DNA of 64,000 nucleotides from Symbiodinium natans. Lineage: Eukaryota; Sar; Dinophyceae; Suessiales; Symbiodiniaceae. Where the stretch lies: contig CAJNDS010002848.1 of the NCBI GenBank assembly GCA_905221605.1, forward strand, positions 62,001 to 126,000. Reading direction: 5' to 3'. This document shows positions 10,801 to 25,100 of this stretch, piece by piece. The notes beneath the pieces are model-generated. The model ran no database searches, was not told the DNA's origin, and saw nothing but the letters and a program-made list of their open reading frames with translations. Each line of letters opens with the position of its first letter. The stretch's first letter is position 1. The translations under genes were made by a program, and so were the position numbers.

Positions 10801-12640
10801 TTTTGAGGCACTCCCCCTGTAGGAGCCACCGACAAGCGGGACCCTCCACGGCATCGGTTTGCAGCTCCTCCAAGGGATTGGGGGGGGTCCCACAGGGCGG
10901 GGAAGCCGAGGCGAATTCTTTTTGTTTTTGCCTTCGTCGATGGGGCTGGTCTACTGCGTATCTTCAGCTTCACTCGTGAGCAGCCCAAGTGCCTGCAAGT
11001 TTAAAGTGGCTGTTTTTGAACCCACCGCATTCGTGAGCCCCAAGCCAAAGCCCTGCAAGGATGCACGTTGAGGTTCCGCCTCCTAATTTCCTCAGAGCTT
11101 CATGTGTGCTTACCAAGAAACCCAGTAGCCAGTCAAGTAAGTGTACAGGGTTAGGGAGGGTCAGCGGCTTCTTCCCCGCTTCCAGGCGCGTATCAAGCAG
11201 TGGGCCTCCGTAGCCGTCTCTATAGGCCGGGAGGTTTTGGGAGTTTTGAAGTGCAGTATGCGAGGTGTCGGACTTTGTGGCTTGAGAGTCTCAAGACGTC
11301 GGGTGCCGCTTGTGGCGTACAAGACTCGTACAAGTATGCCCGAGATGGGGACACGGCCGTTGTGACCGGTTTCATGACTCAGACTTCGAGCCGGCTGGGT
11401 TCTGCTTCGCTGTGTCCTCCACCAGGCGTGATGCTCAACAAGGCCCGGCAGGACGCGTGGGTGTGCTGTGACATGTGCCGAGGCAGAAGCCCGAAGAGCG
11501 CTTGAGAACAGCGCCATGTGAGCCCATCTGGCTGCAATCTTGCAACAATTTCGGCTCGAACTAAGGGCCGGGGACCATAAACGAAAGCGGTCCTTCTAAA
11601 GGGTTGCTTTGTGGCACATGGCGGAGCCAACAATGAGCCCTCACTCCGGTAGCTCGAGAGCTTAGAGCCTCTTCGAGCCCTGCCAGGAGACCTGCCTGTT
11701 CTTCATACCCTGCTTGCTTGTCAGCATCGCCACCATCGTCCTCATGCGGGGGGGTCAACCCTCAACACCCACAGCAGCGAGAGAGAGAGAGAGAGAGAGA
11801 GAGACAGCGAGGAGAGCACAGTAGTATATAGCCGTTTTCGAGCCGCTGCCCTATAGCAGGTTCCCCGCGGAGATAGTGGACTCCGAGTTTGTGTGGGTCT
11901 GAGGCAGCTGCGCGATGAGGCTGACCTTTTAATTGCTACCCTGTGCTCTCCCCCCCAAAAAAAAAGAAAACACACAAGCCCTCTTTGAATTACTCTGGCC
12001 CTGAATATCGGGGCGCAGCTGAAGGCCAAAGGTATCCAAAGGCCCTTTTGTGCAGGTAGGAGGGTATTGGCGGAGAGAGGCTGTGGCCTGTACGACTGTA
12101 TGACAGATGACCCATACTGTAATTGTTGTCAGCATGCGTGCAGTCTTATGACTTAGATATCTAAGCGCTGTAGATGTTTTAAGTTGTCGTTGTTTAGGCT
12201 GAGCCCAAGGCAGTTTCTTGCAAGAAGAGGTCACCTTTTTCCAAACCAAGTTCCAGCCCTCCTGCCCGAAGGCAGGTGACAACTGCCTGACCAACCCAAA
12301 GCCCACAGCGCAAGAGCGAACGAAGCTTGCGGCTGCAGGAGAAAAGAGCAGTTTTGTTCAGTTGATTTGGGGCTTCTGGAGCTGGGAAGTTGGGGAGCTG
12401 GTGCAGGGGTCCTTTGTAATGCGACTCGCTCTGCTTTGAGGATGGTATCAAAGGTCCTCCCTGCAACGAAGACATCTGCACGGGCACCATTGGCCATGAC
12501 ACTCTCCAAAGATCTGGATCATAGGTAGACTGCCCTAAGCCCCAACCCTGAACCCGTTCTCCGCAACTACTACTACAACTACTACGAGGACGGCGACTGT
12601 GACTACTCCTCCTACAACATCAAACAAATGCTCCTGGTAC
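10801..12640. other. No confident gene
   Basis: Short exon-like islands occur (for example near 11420-11480 and 12215-12300), but none could be phased to a neighbour or a family. A (GA)n tract lies at 11779-11807. Confidence 0.4.
11779..11807 (+). repeat. (GA)n microsatellite
   Basis: About 13 GA dinucleotides between cagc and cagcg. Confidence 0.9.
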
Positions 12641-12651
12641 TGCTGCTGCTG

Positions 12652-13508
<857 letters not shown>

Positions 13509-13575
13509 TTACTAAGACTACGACTATGGCTACAACTACGACTACGACGACGCCGACGACGACGATGCCACTACC

Positions 13576-14984
13576 CTAAAGCTCCAACCAAACCCTGAGC
13601 TCCTTCAGATGGCTCCGCGCCGCATCACCGGCTTCGCAGCTTCGGGCACCTCCCCCAACCTTTGTCCGGGTCAAGGTCTCCGGAGCCCAAAGATTGAAGT
13701 CCTGAGCCCCAAAACCTTACTTGGTTCAGCATAGGTTGCCCGTCAAACTCTGCTGCTGCATGCATACTGATGCATATACTGCATACAGGTGCCCACTCCA
13801 AGCCCCTAAGCCCCCTAAGCTCCCCAAGCCCCCGAAGCCTCCAACCTAGACCCCCTTGAGACTTACACGGAAACCCCATGGCGGCACCCATCCTGGCGCA
13901 GCAGGTGTGAGGGGTCGGGGCTCTTTCGGCTCCTCTTTCCTTTGGGCTTCTGGAGGGGGGGGTTGATGTTTGGCTTGGGCTTTGAAGGTGGTCCGGTAGT
14001 GGGATCTTCTGACAAGGGCTTCTGGGGCCGGGAGTCGGGGGGGGGGGGGTGCGGGGCATTGCGGGGTGTTATGATGTTGCGTCAGTGGCGGGGGCAGTTG
14101 CGGTGCGACCGTGTAGGCCTAAAGCCTGAAGAGTCTGCAAGACATGTGTTGGCTTCGAGAGTTTGTGCACCCTGTACTCTGCAAGCCTCGATGCCCGGCC
14201 AGGGTTGTTTTCAGCCTTGAGAGCACAGTAGGAGACGGACGTAGGACACAGGAATTCCGTTCAAGACCCCGACGTCCCTACGGAGGCCGAATTCCTTTTA
14301 AGTCCCCGAGCTTCGTGGTCTTTGAGGCCTCTCCGGTCGATGATGTGTTGGCCGCGCTGCAGAGCCCGAGCCCTTTTGGCGTTCTGACTCGCTGCACAAG
14401 ATGTCCTAGCAATGTTTGGGTTGGCAGTTCTTTGCTTCCTTTCGTCTTCATTCAATAGGGCTGCACGCTGAATCTTATGAATTCTGAGCTGAGGACCCTT
14501 AAATCATGAATCCCCGCCCGGGCACTTAGGTCCACGGACAGCTGTCAAGATCTGGGCGCTGATCAAGATTGCTAAGCTGTCGCAGTTTCATCAAGGTGTT
14601 TTGTGAGAGCAGTTTAGGTTTGAGGACTTAGGGCCGCATCCACAGTGAAGCATAAACCACGAACTCCATTCTCCTGGCATTCGGACTTGTCGGATGGTTA
14701 GCGCATGCGAAAGCCTTGAGGTTTCGATTGAAGGGATGGTGACGATGTTCCACGCGTATCCCCTAACGCTGAGCAGAACCCAACTCTGGAAGAATCTAGC
14801 CTGAAAATGCCTGACATCTCTTCAGCGCTCAAAGAAGCCTGAAGTCCAACAAACAAACGACACCGAAAGCCCTTCAAACCTCCGGGATTGTCCTGGGACC
14901 TCCTGAACTCTCCTACTTATCAAGAAAGGCATGGAACCCTCTTGGAGAGTGTCCATTCGACCCAAGCACGCTGGCCAGGCTCAG
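13576..14984. other. No confident gene; intron-like sequence
   Basis: Alternating C-rich (cccctaagccccctaag) and G-rich tracts, including G13 near 14037. Nothing could be assigned. Confidence 0.4.
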
Positions 14985-15026
14985 TTTGGCGCCGCGCGGG
15001 CCGCGCAGTTTCAGCTCGACCTCCAG
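14985..15026 (+). CDS. Tentative upstream exon of the HEAT-repeat gene
   Basis: A 42-nt phase 0/0 island between ctcag and a GC donor, encoding FGAARAAQFQLDLQ, an amphipathic helix of the kind found downstream. About 1.2 kb separates it from the next recognised exon, so it may belong to another gene. Confidence 0.3.
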
Positions 15027-16189
15027 GCACGTCGAGAAGGGTTCCTAAGGAAAAGGCATCCAGGTTGTTTTTATTATTGGGAGGGGAGTTTTTGAAGGAA
15101 TGAGGTTGAGGTGCAGAGTGGTGTTTGGGGGTGTTGACAGGGTTGGGGATGTTGCTGAGAGCTATCTTGATTTGACTTGGCGCGCGTTGCTTGGTTTTGC
15201 CGGGTCTCAAGGGTTTTTGAGGGTGCTCGACACAAAATCTGGGTAGAGCTTTCGGTGCACACGCTTTGTTTGACGGAGAACTCTGGCCTCATGAGTCTGT
15301 TTCGACAACAATGCGGATTGTTCTTTGGCTTCTTTAGCATTTGATGTTCGGGGGCGGTACTAAGATAACAACTCAAGCAGTCTGTGAGCGAGCCTGACTC
15401 GGAAACCCCTCATCTCTTCACAGTACTGTCGGGTTTATATTGTCTGAGCAAACATCACCTAGGTTCCGTATAGCAGCCTTGCGGCATGCCAGTGGGGCAA
15501 ATCAATCAGTCCTGCGGGTGTTCAGGGCACGAGACATCCGTCTTTTTTGTTTCTTCAGGGCTTAGGGGGCAGTTTAGGGTCTTCCGCTTTTGCATATGGT
15601 GTTCTGCCGTCTGGAGTTGAAAGGTTGTGCCTCTGCTTGACGATGCGAGCATGGAGGTTCAGGAGCAGGCTGGAGCCACACATGGCCGCCATGAAAGGAT
15701 GCTTGATTTTAAGGTCCAAAGGCAGCGCAGTCACACCTTCCACTTGACAACATGACTTGTAGGAGGCAGTGCAGAGAAGTTTGCGGAGGGCGCCGGTTTC
15801 ACAAAGTCCTCATCGAGGTTATGGGGCTGTATTTCAGATGGCCTGAATCAGGGTCCCGTTTTGGGCCCATAATGGCTCATACTTAGATTGCTTTGGTTGT
15901 GCCATGTAGCTGAGCCTTCAAGCCGACCGCACAAGGTGCTGCGAACTTTGAGCCATCAAGGCCTTCGATTCTGCGGCTGCTTCTTTGTGGGCTCTATGGA
16001 GTTCGGCTGCAGCCTCCAGTTTTCTCAGCCCCGCAGTCTTTGCAGTAGGGAAGAGCCTTCGAGACTTTTTGCGTCAAGGGGGGTTTAGGTCTATTTTTGG
16101 TGGCTCGCTCTGAGTCTCTGAGCATACTTTTACTGGAGCCTTTATCCCGAAGCCATACACTACACCCCAAACTCTGAGCCTTTGGGCAG

Positions 16190-19100
16190 GTGATCGCGGT
16201 GCACGCCACTGTTGCTGGGCTGGCTCGACACACTTTTTTCAACGTTGTTGAGGAAGGGTTAAGGGTTGCGGCCTGCTCTCCTTTTGAAGAAAAGCTGCCC
16301 CCCTCAGAATGCCCTGCCGGCCCAGCCGAGGCTACAGCATGGCCAAGAAGATCCGGAGCCCAGTGAAGTCAGTGGCCCACCCGGCAATCCGAGCCCCCTC
16401 AACCCGAATATTCCACTGTCAACTAGGCGCCATTTTTGGTGGAGCCCCAAAGGTTACTAGTCGGACGCTCCGAACCCCAAAAGCATCCTAACTCCCAACC
16501 CCCAAGCCCCAACCCTAAACACCCTAAACTCCGAAACTCCATTCAGCTTTTTTAGCTCCCCCCAAGCCTTCCCAAGCCCCCAACGAAGGTAAAGCTGGCG
16601 GCCGTCCGTGCCCTGGGGAACCTCCGCACGCTGGCCTCCGAGCCTCTCGGGACAGAAACGCCGAGAAAAGGAGGGATACGTTGGGGTATGATTTTTGAAG
16701 GGCTTGAAATGGCCAGGGTCTAAGCTGCACGAATAAAAGAGCGTGAGCTCGCCCCAGGTTCAGCTCCGACATCCTGGCCTGCCTTGATCAGAAGGACGTG
16801 CCCAGCTTGACCTGCCCGAGCCCATAACCCAAATCCCTGAGTTGCCCGGACTGTCCGAACATGCCCGAACCGTCAGCCCGGCTTTCAAAATCGCGCACCC
16901 CGTCCTAAAGCCGCTTATTCTGAAGCCTCGAGCCGAAACATCGTGCCCACCAGGACCCAGACCTCGAGGCTGAGGCTTGCCTTGCCCTAGGCAAGATGAA
17001 GGCAGCGGGGAAGTCGGTTGATACTGCAGCTGAACCCAGAGAATGACCACTTTTATACAAGGTACATGCAAAATGCCCAAGCAGTGTGGCAGCACTATGG
17101 GGTCCCAACGTTGAGAGGTTGAGAGCAAAGAGGGCTAGGTTGAGGTGTCTGTGCAACGCGCTGTCCCGGGCGAGCGGCTCTCGCCTAGGCGTGGCTCTCG
17201 TTCTGGGCCCAGATCGCTCTCTCGCCTGTGGGCGATGCTGCTCTTGAGGTGTCAACTTGCCGACCTTCTAGTTATTCGCGAGGATTGTGAAGCAAGGCCA
17301 CCTGTGGGGTTAGAACCTATTTGTGGGGTTCGGGGCTTATAGGGGGACTTGTCTGAACATTCTGAACCCTACGCCACCATTGTGAAGGCCCAAGCCGGAG
17401 GAAGATGAATAGAATATGTATGGAAGGACTGACTCGTTGCTCCCCACCCCTCCCCAAGAAAAGGAAGACAACAAGGAGAAAGAAGGAGTAACCATGAAAG
17501 GAGGTCGCTGCCTGTGTCCGCTCTCTTCTCTTTTCCTTTCTGCTCGGTCCTTTGTGTTCACACCAGATAGGTTGGGGAAGGGGGTGCGTTCCTTTTCCTA
17601 GTTTTTGTTCCCTCTGCCCTTCATCAAGATGAAAAAAGAAGAGACGGATGAGGGGGAGGGAGAGGGAGAGAGGTTTGGCCCTGAGTCGAAGAGTGCCTTG
17701 GCTAGCTGGCCAACCAATCTCGTTGAGTGTGAAGCAGGCCAGAGATGAAGGTGCGGAGATGCTGGCCTGTGCCTGGGTCGCTCTCCCTGATTCTTGGCCA
17801 GGGGGTAAAATCCCACAGGAGATGCCACCTTGCAGAACTTGGAGGTGTTGGCAATGGCTGAAAGTGCAAGTTCCTCTCACACCAGAGGCCTACAAATCTC
17901 GTCTAGATGAGGGCATTCCGTGCCCCAAATGCCCCCCCCCCCCACCCCCTGCCCTGGTCTCCACCTTGTGAGCATCGACACGGGCCGCCAGCACGCTTCG
18001 CATGTTTCGACGTGTTGCAAGTGGCACTGTCGTCTCGGTCCGGTGCGCGTGCTCCGCGTGAAGTGCAGAGTTGTCGTCGCTGTTGCCGCTGAGTGCTCTT
18101 GGTGTGCGCTCGAGTTGGGAATACACTGTTTGGGGTCTGTACCTCTGCATTTGCAAAGGCCGCTACCCTGCTACGCCTCTTTGTTCCAATTGTGGTAATT
18201 GGGGGGTTAAAGCACGCTGGATCCTGAGCAAAGCCGAGCCTGTGTCTTATGAACTGCTTCAACCCTATCCAACCCCAACAGCCCTCCCATATGTATGTAT
18301 ATATGTATACCGGGATATATACATATACATATATATATATATATTTATGTATGTATAGTTGTGAACTCCCTTGTGGCCCAGAGATTTACACAGGCCACAA
18401 CCTCAGGCAACAGGGTCGCCGCGAAGCTCAGCAGACGCTCGACGGAACCGGCCAGTCGCGTTTGGGGTCGAGGGTTTTGCTGCAATGTAAGGCTATAGGG
18501 TCCAATAGTATATTGGGGTTTGGCGTGGAGTTTCGGAAGCCAATCGCAAAATAGTGCATTCATTCGCTCAGGGGCTCAGCACGTGACAACAAAACCCACA
18601 CCAGCCTTGATTCTTTGAATGGGAGATGGCGGTGGGAACCTCGAAAAGGCACCGAACTGTAAGGCCCGGATGCCGAAGTTGTGGCCGCCGCTTGTGGTGG
18701 CCTTGCCGAGATGGACCGTGAGGCGTGCCTATGTTGGATTTGTGTTCTTTCTTCTTTTGGCAAGTCGAAGCTCGGGACTGTGAAAGTGCAACTCTGAACC
18801 CGGAGCCCTAAACACCCCTCGGCTTGTCTGCTCAGGCGGGTGCAGTAGCTGAGTTGCTGGGGCACAAGGACGGCCGGGTCAAGGCCCTCGGTTCAGAGCT
18901 CAGGGCTGAAGCACTTTGAGGTGTTGGGTCTGTTGATGGCATGATTTCGCTGAAGTATACGTCTCAGCGCAGCAGAAAGGCATTTTGCTTTCTTCGCGGC
19001 AGTTGGCGAAGCCAAGAACCCAGGGCCCCAGCGGTACTGGTCTGCCTGAGACAGCGAGCCAAAAGCCTCGAAGCCAAACCCCGGAGAATCCTCAACTCGG

Positions 19101-22100
19101 AGAGCCCCCACCCACTTCAGCCTTGGCCCCTCAGCTCGGACGTCTTGAGTTCGTCAGGCAGGTCTTGGGTTTCTTGTGACTCTGAGCTCAAGAATCTAAT
19201 AGGCCCTTTAGCCTGCATCGATTCAGGCAGCTGCGGCAGAGGCGTTGAAGGACATGACTGGTGCCGAGGATCGTGCAAAAGGTTTTGCGTGTGGTGGGGG
19301 CTCTTTCGTGGGTGTCCAACTGTAGCAACCATGCCATACCTTGGACGGTCTTAATGGTGTTAGAAAGCCATGATTGGAAAGTCGCAAGGCGGCGGGAACG
19401 AAAGGACGAGCGAGCAAATCCTATCCAGTTGTGCTTTCAGGTTGATTTTTCTATGTTGCGAAATGATTGCGTGTGAAACAGATCTATAAAGAGTTTCCTT
19501 TTGTTTCAAAGTATATTTTCATCATGCATCGCTAGTGCCGCTAGTAAAAGACAACTGCTAAGCAAGGCCGCATTAGACTGAAAGAGCTGCAGCATGCACT
19601 AGTAGTCACTTTCAAGATGCTCCCTACCTGTTTCTTTCAACGGACAACGAAAGCCCTTAGCATCAAGAAAGCGATCCGGCCTCTAAACCTCTTAAACCTA
19701 TAGGTGTCGGAGAGAAGTTTCGAAACCCGAAGCTCTCTATTGTTTTGGTTCTGGTTCTCTCTCTCTGCCTCTCTCTCTCGCTCGGTCTCTGTTCTTGGCG
19801 GGGCATGAGCCCGGAGTTGCAGGTACGGGGTGGGTTCGAAGCTAAGGCAGAGACTCTCGTACAATGCCAGAACCCTTGCTCGAAGACATGACTAAGCGGC
19901 GAAATCTTCGGGAGTTTGATGCCCCTCTGCCTGCGTTCCTCTTTGGAGGACTTCGCGCCTGGTCTTGTGAAGTGGCATGGCTGAAAGGAGAGTGCAAAAT
20001 GCTCGGCAGTGGTTAGGGTTTGGACGTCGAGCGTCCTATGCAAAGTTCCCTAAAGCCTGTGCCTAGGCATTGTTTTTTCCGAGATAAGCTCAGGACTGTA
20101 GTAATCTTGCAGGTGTAGTTAGGCTGTTGCAGGCTTCTGACTTGCACAGGTGAGCGTTGGCTATCAGATTTGACAACGCATTCTGAGCAACTTGCGCATC
20201 ATGCGTGAGCGGTGGCAGCATGAAACCCTTCCCTGTTTCCGTAACGCGCGCCGTTGATAGGTGGATGCAAGCGGGTTTCTGTGAAGAGATTGCAAAAATG
20301 GAGTTTCCAAAACACATCTTCAAACTAAGCACCATGCCGTAAACCCTACTCGGTCCCAACCGCGTTCTGACTCAAAGGCTCGTGGGCGATTCCGAAGGCG
20401 CCGTTCGCCGTGCTGCGGCCGTCACGCTGCGGAAGCATGGCGAGGTGCCGCGCGAAGGAGGGAAAGTTCGGATGAGGCTTTCGCGCAGGTGCGGTCGAAG
20501 CAGGTTGTATCCCTTTCCTAAACGAAGGTCTCTCCTCTGAGACTTTCGTTCGCTTTCGAGCTGCTGGAAGCGACCTCAATCCCTTCACCCTGTGACCAAA
20601 CAAAAAACTGTGACTACACGTGGGGGCCATTTCCCCTATTAGGTCGATGCTGACGGCTGCAAGCACAGCAGCATGCGGTGTGCCAAAAAAGAAGGGGTTC
20701 CCCCTGCGATGTTTTTGGTATACACTAGGTAGTGAACCCGCAAAGACGGTATCCCCCCCAAAACATCCAAACCCGACAGCGGTGACTCTTCGCAGGCCGT
20801 CAGCAGCCGGAGTGGCGACTTAGCAGCGCTGCTGAAAGGAGCGCCGCGAGTCAGGGCACACGAGCTTCAAGACTTTTGAGTCTTGGTCCAGGCCTGGGTT
20901 TAAAGGAGTTCTTAAGGGCGAGTGTTGCAACGTTTCGAGGGCTTTGAAAGAACTGTGGTTTACGGCTGGAGAGGCTTCTTTCGGTCCAAAAAAATAGGGG
21001 CTTCGGGGCTCCAGACTGGTCTGACAGTGTTGACCCAGAACATCCGTGACCATGAGCTCCACAACCCAGAACACCCTTGAAGCCTTGAACCCCACCAGAC
21101 GCCCTTCAAAGGCTCCGTTTGTACTCTATGATGGAGTCCCTGTATACCTAAACTAGTCGGAGAAAACTCTTGGATAAGAACAGGGTCCCTTTACCTCTAG
21201 AAGCAGGAGCCCCCGGCGTGGCGGCCTGCGCCGCCCATGCACTGGCCGGGCTCGGGGCGCCCGCAAAGGCCGGCAATGTAGTGGCAGACGAGCCACCATT
21301 AGCGGTTGGGGGTTGAAGGGTTTTGTCCGCATTTTTCTGAGGCTTACAGAACTGAACCTTGGAATCTGCTAGCTTTCGGGCTTGGGCCGACCAACTTAAA
21401 GTACTGTATGAGCCAGGTAGCATGAAGAGCTTCCATCCGCCAAAAGAGCGTCCAAAAGCCCGATATACCCTGAAGAGAACTATCCGAGCCTCTTGAGCGC
21501 CTGGTCGCCTCAATCTGAGTGCAAATAAAGCTGTGTTAGGAAAGCTGTGCTAATTGTGACCCCGACGCGTCACGAGGCACTTGTGGGTAGAAAATCACCG
21601 GAAATCATAGGAGGGGGAAGGAAATTGGGGAAGCCTGCGCGTCTAGCCTCCATGTGACCCGTGGCAAGCAAGCCCTGAGAAGGTTTGCTCCCCGTGCTGC
21701 AGCTATTGCCATAGGTTGCCTGACTTCGGCCTTGCAACGCCACTTCCAAAACAAGCATAAAATCAACCTCGAACAAACCTTAAACAAAAACTACAAAGCC
21801 CCAAAGACCCATGCAAAACCTCCACAGCTCGCCCTACACGGCCAAACCCCACATTCAAAGACACCAATCTTACAAACCTAAGCCTTGTATGAGCCCTGAA
21901 GCCTCTAGGTCGTACACGGTCTCAGCCACACCCCACCAAAGCCACGAAATCCTCGAAATCCTACGCCGCTTGTGTCCAGGGGCATGCTGCAGCTTTGGAA
22001 GCTCTGCTGAAAAGCGATGCGGAGGAGCAGGGTTGGCGCAAGGGGCCTTTGGTTTCTGTATACGTAGTATACGTGTATGTGCTTTTTGTTCAGCAGTACC

Positions 22101-25100
22101 AAGGAGGGTCAGCCTCGTTGAGGGAATGAAGGAGGGGGATGTGTGCCTAGTTTGTCGGTCAGTGGTTCCCCAACCAATGAAAACTAGGCAAACTAGGCAG
22201 AGCTGCCAAGCTGCTTAAGGCCCTAGCGAGACATCATCGCATCTCCAAAGGCCCAAGAGCCAGAGCCCAAAAGCTCTCCTGGGAGAGCAGGACGCCTCCG
22301 CGGTCTGCCTCTGCGCCTCGGGTGCGGGTGCCGAGGTGCCGAGGATGGAACATGTGGTGAGATGTAGGGGGTGCGAAGCTTAGGAGTTCAGGTGTTCGGA
22401 CCCATGGCCCGGCGTCCGGGCCCTGGACCCAGGGCCCCGACCCAGGGCCTCAAGCCTAGCAACCGTCAATCAGGTGCCTGCGTCTTTGCGGAAGCCTGCA
22501 GTGGCTGCCGCTGAGGCCCTCCCACAAGCCCATTCTGCATTAACCCTTCACCGGTTCTGCGAGGTTACGCTCCTCCTTCAGGGGTTTCTAGTGATGGCTG
22601 CTTTCTTTCGTCGAGGGGGTGGTTGACAGTTGATCTTTCAGCTTCTGGTCGAGAGGTTGTGAGGTCCCAGCACCAGCTTTTCAGATGCAAGATGCTTTGA
22701 GGCGTAAGCGGACATTTGCCATTCGGCCTACAGCAAAACCTGTAGCTGTAGCTAAAACCCTGAAATGCAAGAGTACGGGCATCGGTTCAAGGCTCAAGGC
22801 TGTTGCTGCTTCAACCCCTCACTCCTCAAAGACATCGTCTCCGTCTCAACCCTGAGCTTTCCAGGCCCTGGGCGCCTGCGGCGACAAGGCGGCCGCGCCG
22901 CAACTGGCTGAGCGCCTCGGCGCCGCCGACGTGGAGGCACGGGGAGTGGTTGGGTGTGGATGGGGGTTTGGGGGGGTGGAGGGGCTTGATATTTAGAGGC
23001 TTAGGGCAGTTTAGGGGTTCAGTTCAGGCTTTGGGAACTTGACTTTGACTCTTAGAAAGCTTCGTCTTAGGCATGTATAGGATCGTGGATTTGGGGGTTA
23101 TGGGTTTCAACGTCCTCAGCCCTAGACCCGAGCTCCCCAACATCCCAAACCCGAAAACTCCAAAGCCTGCCCAGTCGAGCCATGCACGCTCACACACCAA
23201 AACCCCAGAATCCTAAACCAACCTCAAACCCTAAGCCCTGAACCCAAAACCCTCAGCTCCACGTTTTTTATTTTCTATAATTTCATTTTTTGCACTCTCT
23301 CACCTTCCCTCCCTCCACCTCTCTCGCAGTATGTAAATAGACGTCGAGATAGGCAAAGAGTTTGTTGATGCTAAACATCCTGTGCTGCAGCAGCTCGCTC
23401 AGATACGCGTGGCCTCCGCTGAGGCCCGGTGGGCCAAGACGGACGCCCAAGCAAGCCTGAGACGAGGGTTCTAGATCCTGCTTAAAGCTTCCAGACGTAT
23501 GCAGGATTGTAGAAGTTGTTTTGTGTCTCGGGGTTTCTGATGTAGGGGTACGAGCGTGCCGGGGCTTTAGGGCTTGCGGGGCTTGCGGGGCTTGCGGGGC
23601 TTGCGGGGATTGAGGGGTTTGAGGGGCTCTTGGAGCATGAGGGTCTTAGGGCGAGCTCTAGACCCTTGCGAGTTTCAGGCCCTTTAGGGTTCGTAGTGTT
23701 TGGGGTTTTGGTTTGGGGGTTTTGGGAGGAGCGACTTTCAGGCTGAGGATCCCCCACCTTTGTGAAGACTTGGACCCCAAACCATGAGCCCCAGCCCTTA
23801 CCCCTTACCCACCCGAGCCTCGTTCTCCCGCTTCCGAGATATAGGAAAAGCAGCGACAGGCCCTGGGCCGGCTGGGCGCGCTCGAGGCTGCACCGGCGCT
23901 GCGCAAGGGGCTGGAGGTCGGGGCTGGGGAGGGTTCCTTTTGGCTTGGAGGGGCTTTGTGGGGCGATCTGGGGCCTTTATGTACGTGATTTGGCCCACAT
24001 CGCAGGGGCCCGCAGTTCGATTCAAAGAGTAGGCCGCTCAGCCTGGAACAAGCTAACAAGCTGGCAGGGCTTTGCCTTGCCTGCCTGTGTGGCATCAAAG
24101 CTTGAGCCCTTTCTCCTGCAACTCACAACTCACAAGCCAGGACCCCTCGCCGTTAATGGTGGCCGCTTGCGCCCTCGCGCTCTCCTTCGCTTCGCCGGGG
24201 TCTGCGTCTGCAGCGGCCGTGGCACCACTCTTGAAGGATAACCAAAATGGCTTGAGAATGTGTGAACAATTATCGGATTGCGACTGTGACTGGTGGTTCG
24301 CCGTCACATGCAGCCGCCGTAGTGGCAGCACTAATGTTTCGGATCCTTCGTATGGGCGAATCCCTGGCTGCCTCTCGACTGCAAACTCCAAATACACCTA
24401 AGCCCCTATAAAGCCCCCACCCAACGCATCCTTGGCATCCGTCAGTGGCCCTGCCAGGACCCTCGGCACACGGTTCGCAGCGCTGCGACCGCGTCTCTTG
24501 GGCAGATGGGCGAGCTGGCGCAGGCCAGCCCCAAGTCAGCCCAGGCCCAACTAAAACATTTTAGCGAGAACCAAGTGAGCGTTTTCAGGTGCAAAGGGGG
24601 TCTCAAGGTTCCGGCTGGCATGGCTTGGAGTCTGTGCTTGGGATAGACTCGGCAGGAGTTCGCCGCGCCTGTCAGCCAGCTCCTGGACGACAAGATGCTC
24701 CCCGTGCAGGCCGGGACACGGGATTTGAGGGCTTAGTGCGACGAGTTTGATTTCCCGTGACGCTGAGGGTTTGGTTTTGGGAGCTTGGGAGTTGTGGAGT
24801 TACATGCAAAGAGAGGTCAACAGTAGCTCGCAACCTGGCAGTTCTCACTTGTTCGACATGCTTGAAAATGTTTCGCTTGCAGCATAAACGATTCCGATAG
24901 CCGATTGAGGTCACAAGCTGACAGAACCCTCCCGCAAAAGCCCAACACCTTCAGTCCCAAGCCCTAGAAAAAGCCGCTGGGGATGTGGACCGTGGCGAAC
25001 TTGCCCTCGCAGGCTGCCACTGCTAGTCACCGGTAAGCACTGCACAACTCCTCGGCTCATGGGATCCCCGACACAGCGGGTCAACCCCAAACCCATGAAG

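Noticed and set aside
10483-10988. Proline-rich ORFs
   Set aside because: They are generated by the G29 tract and its flanks.
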